DNA of 44,621 nt from Ruminococcaceae bacterium YRB3002 (GTDB lineage: Bacteria > Bacillota > Clostridia > Saccharofermentanales > Saccharofermentanaceae), in the NCBI GenBank assembly GCA_900099715.1, contig FMTG01000013.1, positions 14,305-58,925 of the forward strand, in the 5' to 3' direction. Every line of letters starts with the position of its first letter. Position 1 is the first letter of the stretch. The notes beneath the pieces are model-generated. The model did no database searches, was not told the origin of the DNA, and worked only from the letters and a program-made list of their open reading frames with translations. Made by a program: the position numbers and the translations under genes. Below, one piece after another: positions 42,353-44,621 of the stretch.

Positions 42353-44621
42353 TTACTGCGTCTTAATTGTAAACGTAAAGTCACCGCTCTGATTGACAAA
42401 CACCTGAAGTCCGCCGTTATATACGGTGTTATCTTCTCCAAGATAGTTGCTGACAGTCCATTTGCCATCGCCAAGGGTATATTCCTCACCTGCCATGAGA
42501 GGGAGAAGGATGTCAGCAGGAATGACCCTGTCCTTCAGCCATTCAGCCATGAGCATGATCTCAATGGCACAGATATGGCCTGCCTTATCGACAGCCAGTA
42601 TCTTGAATACCTTGCGGCCCCATCCGGGACTCAGCGTTATGACGTTGCCCTGAGAAGCAAGATCCACATCCTTGCCGTTGATGCTCAGGGACATGAGATT
42701 GTCGTCCGTAACAGTGATCGTAAGATCCTTAACAAACAGAACAGATTTGTCAACAAGGGCTCCGTTCTGGGACGTGACCGCAGGTGCAACCTTGTCGATC
42801 AGAGGTCTCTTTGTGATCGTGATAGAACCTGTAAGCGCACCGTCAGCCGTTCTCTTCAGATAGATCACATTGAGGATCTCGCTGTACGGAATGCTCTCCA
42901 CATATTCGCCTCTGAAGCTGGTGGATATCCTGTATCCGTCGGGCGCCTTGAGATCGACATCACTGGTGAAGAAACCGTTATCACCCTCAGTACCTGTAAG
43001 ATTGTAAGCATTATCAGGTGCGGTGAGATATGCGATCTTGAACTCGGTCTCGCACGATGTCTCATCGTACAGGAACGTCTGGGGAACCGTGGCTCTCACA
43101 ACGTAGGATCCGATCTCGGTAGGCTTTGTCGTCGTGAAAGTATCCTCGCCCTCGCTCGCCAGTCTGTACTCGTATTTTGTCTTGCTCTTGCCGTCTGATT
43201 CAGTTGTGACAGAAGGTCTCAGTGCGGAGCCTATATATGTGACAGGAACTGATACTTCAGATGTAACCTGTCTGCCGCTGATAGTGAACTCGGCTGTGCA
43301 GGTTGTTCCGAGATATTTGTACGTCTCAGGGATCGTAACCCTGATCGTATAAGTGCCTCTCTCCTTGGGTTTCGTTGTTGAATACTGACCTTCAACGTCA
43401 CCGCTGAGCCTGTATTCGTATACGATCCCTTCCTCTGCATCAGAGTCTGTCTCAAGCTTAGGCTCGTAGCTCACGCCTGTCAGAGAATCAGGTACTGATA
43501 CGGAAGCGGACGGCGTTCTCTTGCTGATCGTGAAGGTATCGCGGAATACCGACTCGAGATACTTATCAGTCTCTTCAGTTACCACCATGCAGACGTATGT
43601 TCCGGCTGCCTCGGGCTTCTCCTCAGAATATTCGGCGTCACCCTCACCCTTGTAGAATACAGACATATCACCGTTGGAATCGGTCCTGATACTCGGCTCA
43701 TAATCCTCACCGACATACGTATCCGGAACAGAAACTGATGACACAGGAGTCCTCTTGCTTATCTCGAAAGTATCGTAGCAGGTTATCCTGTTATAAGCGT
43801 CTGATTCTGCAATGACCGCCATACATGTGTAGCTTCCGGCTGCTGTCGGCTTGTCGCCTGTATAGTTGGTATCGCCGTCTGCCTTGTAGAAGAACGATAC
43901 AACTCCGTTAGATTCGGTCGTTACTTTCGGTGTGTATTCGTCGTCCACGTAAGTATCAGGAACAGATACAGATGCTGTAACCGTTCTCCTGCTGATCGTA
44001 AAGTCTGCTGTGCATTCGATCTCAAGATACTTGGCATTCTCACCGATAACCGCTTTAACAGTATAGTCACCGGCAGCAGTGGGCTTCGTTGTTGAGAAGT
44101 CCTCTGTACCCTGTACTGCATAGTAGAATGTCTGCGTTCCTGTAGATACTGTCGTAACAGTAGGAGCATACTCATCATTTACATATGAATCAGGACATGT
44201 GACAGAGGCAGTTGTTGTTATCTTGCTGATCGTGAAGTCTGCTGTGCACTCGATCTCATTATACTTGGCTGTCTCACCGATAACCGCTTTGACAGTATAG
44301 TCACCGGCAGCAGTAGGCTTCGTCGTTGTGTATTCCTCTGTGCCCTGTACTGCATAGTAGAAAGTCCGGGTTCCTGTGGATACTGTCGTAACAGTAGGAG
44401 CGTACTCTTCATCTACGTAGGAATCAGGGCATGTAACAGAGGCAGTTGTTGTTATCTTGCTGATCGTGAAGTCTGCTGTGCACTCAATCTCATTATACTT
44501 GGCTGTCTCACCGATAACCGCTTTAACAGTATATTCGCCGGCTGCCGTAGGCTTCGTTGTTGAGAAGTCCTCTGTGCCCTGTACTGCATAGTAGAATGTC
44601 TGCGTTCCCGTAGATACTGTC
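42353..44621 (-). CDS. Surface protein with tandem Ig-like repeats (5' end outside window)
   Basis: The frame is open from the stop at 42353 to the window edge, so at least 755 residues are seen and the N-terminus is missing. A GTG at 43948 is only an internal codon. The visible part has six or more repeats of about 78 residues (234 bp), each ending DTFTISKRT or ADFTISKIT followed by SVSVPDTYV and by TTKPTAAG-YTVKAVI, an MBG/Big_3-like Ig fold. Repeat anchors lie at 44455, 44221, 43987, 43753 and 43519, then one of 246 bp. The last 240 or so residues differ (Ig-like GSITITKRPLIDKVAP and DGKWTVSNYLG). No LPxTG or other anchor is visible at the C-terminus. Likely a secreted adhesion or envelope protein; the cyclase gene follows. 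Confidence 0.88.
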   Translation of the reverse strand, partial: TVSTGTQTFYYAVQGTEDFSTTKPTAAGEYTVKAVIGETAKYNEIECTADFTISKITTTASVTCPDSYVDEEYAPTVTTVSTGTRTFYYAVQGTEEYTTTKPTAAGDYTVKAVIGETAKYNEIECTADFTISKITTTASVTCPDSYVNDEYAPTVTTVSTGTQTFYYAVQGTEDFSTTKPTAAGDYTVKAVIGENAKYLEIECTADFTISRRTVTASVSVPDTYVDDEYTPKVTTESNGVVSFFYKADGDTNYTGDKPTAAGSYTCMAVIAESDAYNRITCYDTFEISKRTPVSSVSVPDTYVGEDYEPSIRTDSNGDMSVFYKGEGDAEYSEEKPEAAGTYVCMVVTEETDKYLESVFRDTFTISKRTPSASVSVPDSLTGVSYEPKLETDSDAEEGIVYEYRLSGDVEGQYSTTKPKERGTYTIRVTIPETYKYLGTTCTAEFTISGRQVTSEVSVPVTYIGSALRPSVTTESDGKSKTKYEYRLASEGEDTFTTTKPTEIGSYVVRATVPQTFLYDETSCETEFKIAYLTAPDNAYNLTGTEGDNGFFTSDVDLKAPDGYRISTSFRGEYVESIPYSEILNVIYLKRTADGALTGSITITKRPLIDKVAPAVTSQNGALVDKSVLFVKDLTITVTDDNLMSLSINGKDVDLASQGNVITLSPGWGRKVFKILAVDKAGHICAIEIMLMAEWLKDRVIPADILLPLMAGEEYTLGDGKWTVSNYLGEDNTVYNGGLQVFVNQSGDFTFTIKTQ
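43519..44621 (-). repeat. 234-bp coding repeats in the surface-protein gene
   Basis: The DNA unit containing TCTTGCTGATCGTGAAGTC recurs with a step of exactly 234 bp at 43519, 43753, 43987, 44221 and 44455. The copies nearest the right edge (from about 44000) are almost identical in DNA, while copies further left are diverged, so duplication was recent at the 5' side. They probably continue beyond the window. Confidence 0.85.

Noticed and set aside
43948..43950. GTG as the start of the surface-protein gene
   Set aside because: The frame stays open and keeps the same 78-residue repeat up to the window edge; this Val codon is internal.

Overview
This 44.6 kb window reads as chromosomal DNA of a Gram-positive anaerobe of the class Clostridia, most like gut or rumen Lachnospiraceae/Oscillospirales. 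The grounds are moderate GC, strong GGAGG ribosome sites, the gene content (YitT, an ECF S component, a DUF4349 lipoprotein, plant-glycan type GH2 and GH3 enzymes, many c-di-GMP proteins), a TetR regulator and an SPL-family radical SAM enzyme. This assignment is inferred from protein style; no rRNA, tRNA, CRISPR array, phage gene or transposase gene was seen. The last gene runs off the right edge.

Layout. 0-2.7 kb: an HscC-type Hsp70 with its membrane J-domain partner, driven from a promoter buried in three 18-bp tandem repeats. 2.7-6.5 kb: a 1257-residue c-di-GMP protein joining a LacI-like sugar sensor, a degenerate GGDEF, an intact EAL and a beta-helix-like tail. 7.0-12.8 kb: hemolysin III-like protein, a Pro-rich membrane protein, a reversed-order GH3 glycosidase and a DEAD-box helicase. 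12.9-15.1 kb: a phosphopentomutase/deoxyribose-phosphate aldolase fusion and a small membrane protein behind a structured leader. 15.2-21.6 kb: a six-gene leftward run (SDR, GH2, membrane protein, ABC ATPase and permease, PAS-GGDEF). 21.7-26.7 kb: a membrane diguanylate cyclase, an SPL-family radical SAM/nucleosidase pair, trpS and yitT.

26.7-27.4 kb is a gene-free block packed with inverted repeats: a REP-like palindrome, nested AGTCGG palindromes, four evenly spaced hairpins with eight identical arms, and a terminator-like hairpin. 27.4-29.9 kb: DUF4349 lipoprotein, pyridoxal kinase and ECF S component. 30.1-35.0 kb: a tightly overlapped phospholipid operon (flippase-like protein, PssA, Psd, metallophosphoesterase, PAP2-like protein, membrane protein). 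35.1-39.4 kb: an anion-permease-like transporter, two tandem paralogues with zinc ribbons, a TetR regulator and an FAD oxidoreductase. 39.4-44.6 kb: palindromic intergenic DNA, a small membrane protein, a decayed gene, a CHASE2 adenylate cyclase and, upstream of it in the same operon, a surface protein of 78-residue Ig-like repeats.

Themes. Four proteins make, break or sense cyclic nucleotides (three c-di-GMP type, one class III cyclase). Sugar-active enzymes sit beside them, and one c-di-GMP protein carries a sugar-sensor-like domain, so carbohydrate supply and second-messenger signalling may be linked here. Many promoters are extended -10 type (TGnTATAAT), several placed so close to the start codon that leaderless mRNAs are likely. 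A palindromic element of about 80 bp occurs three times, twice directly after a stop codon.
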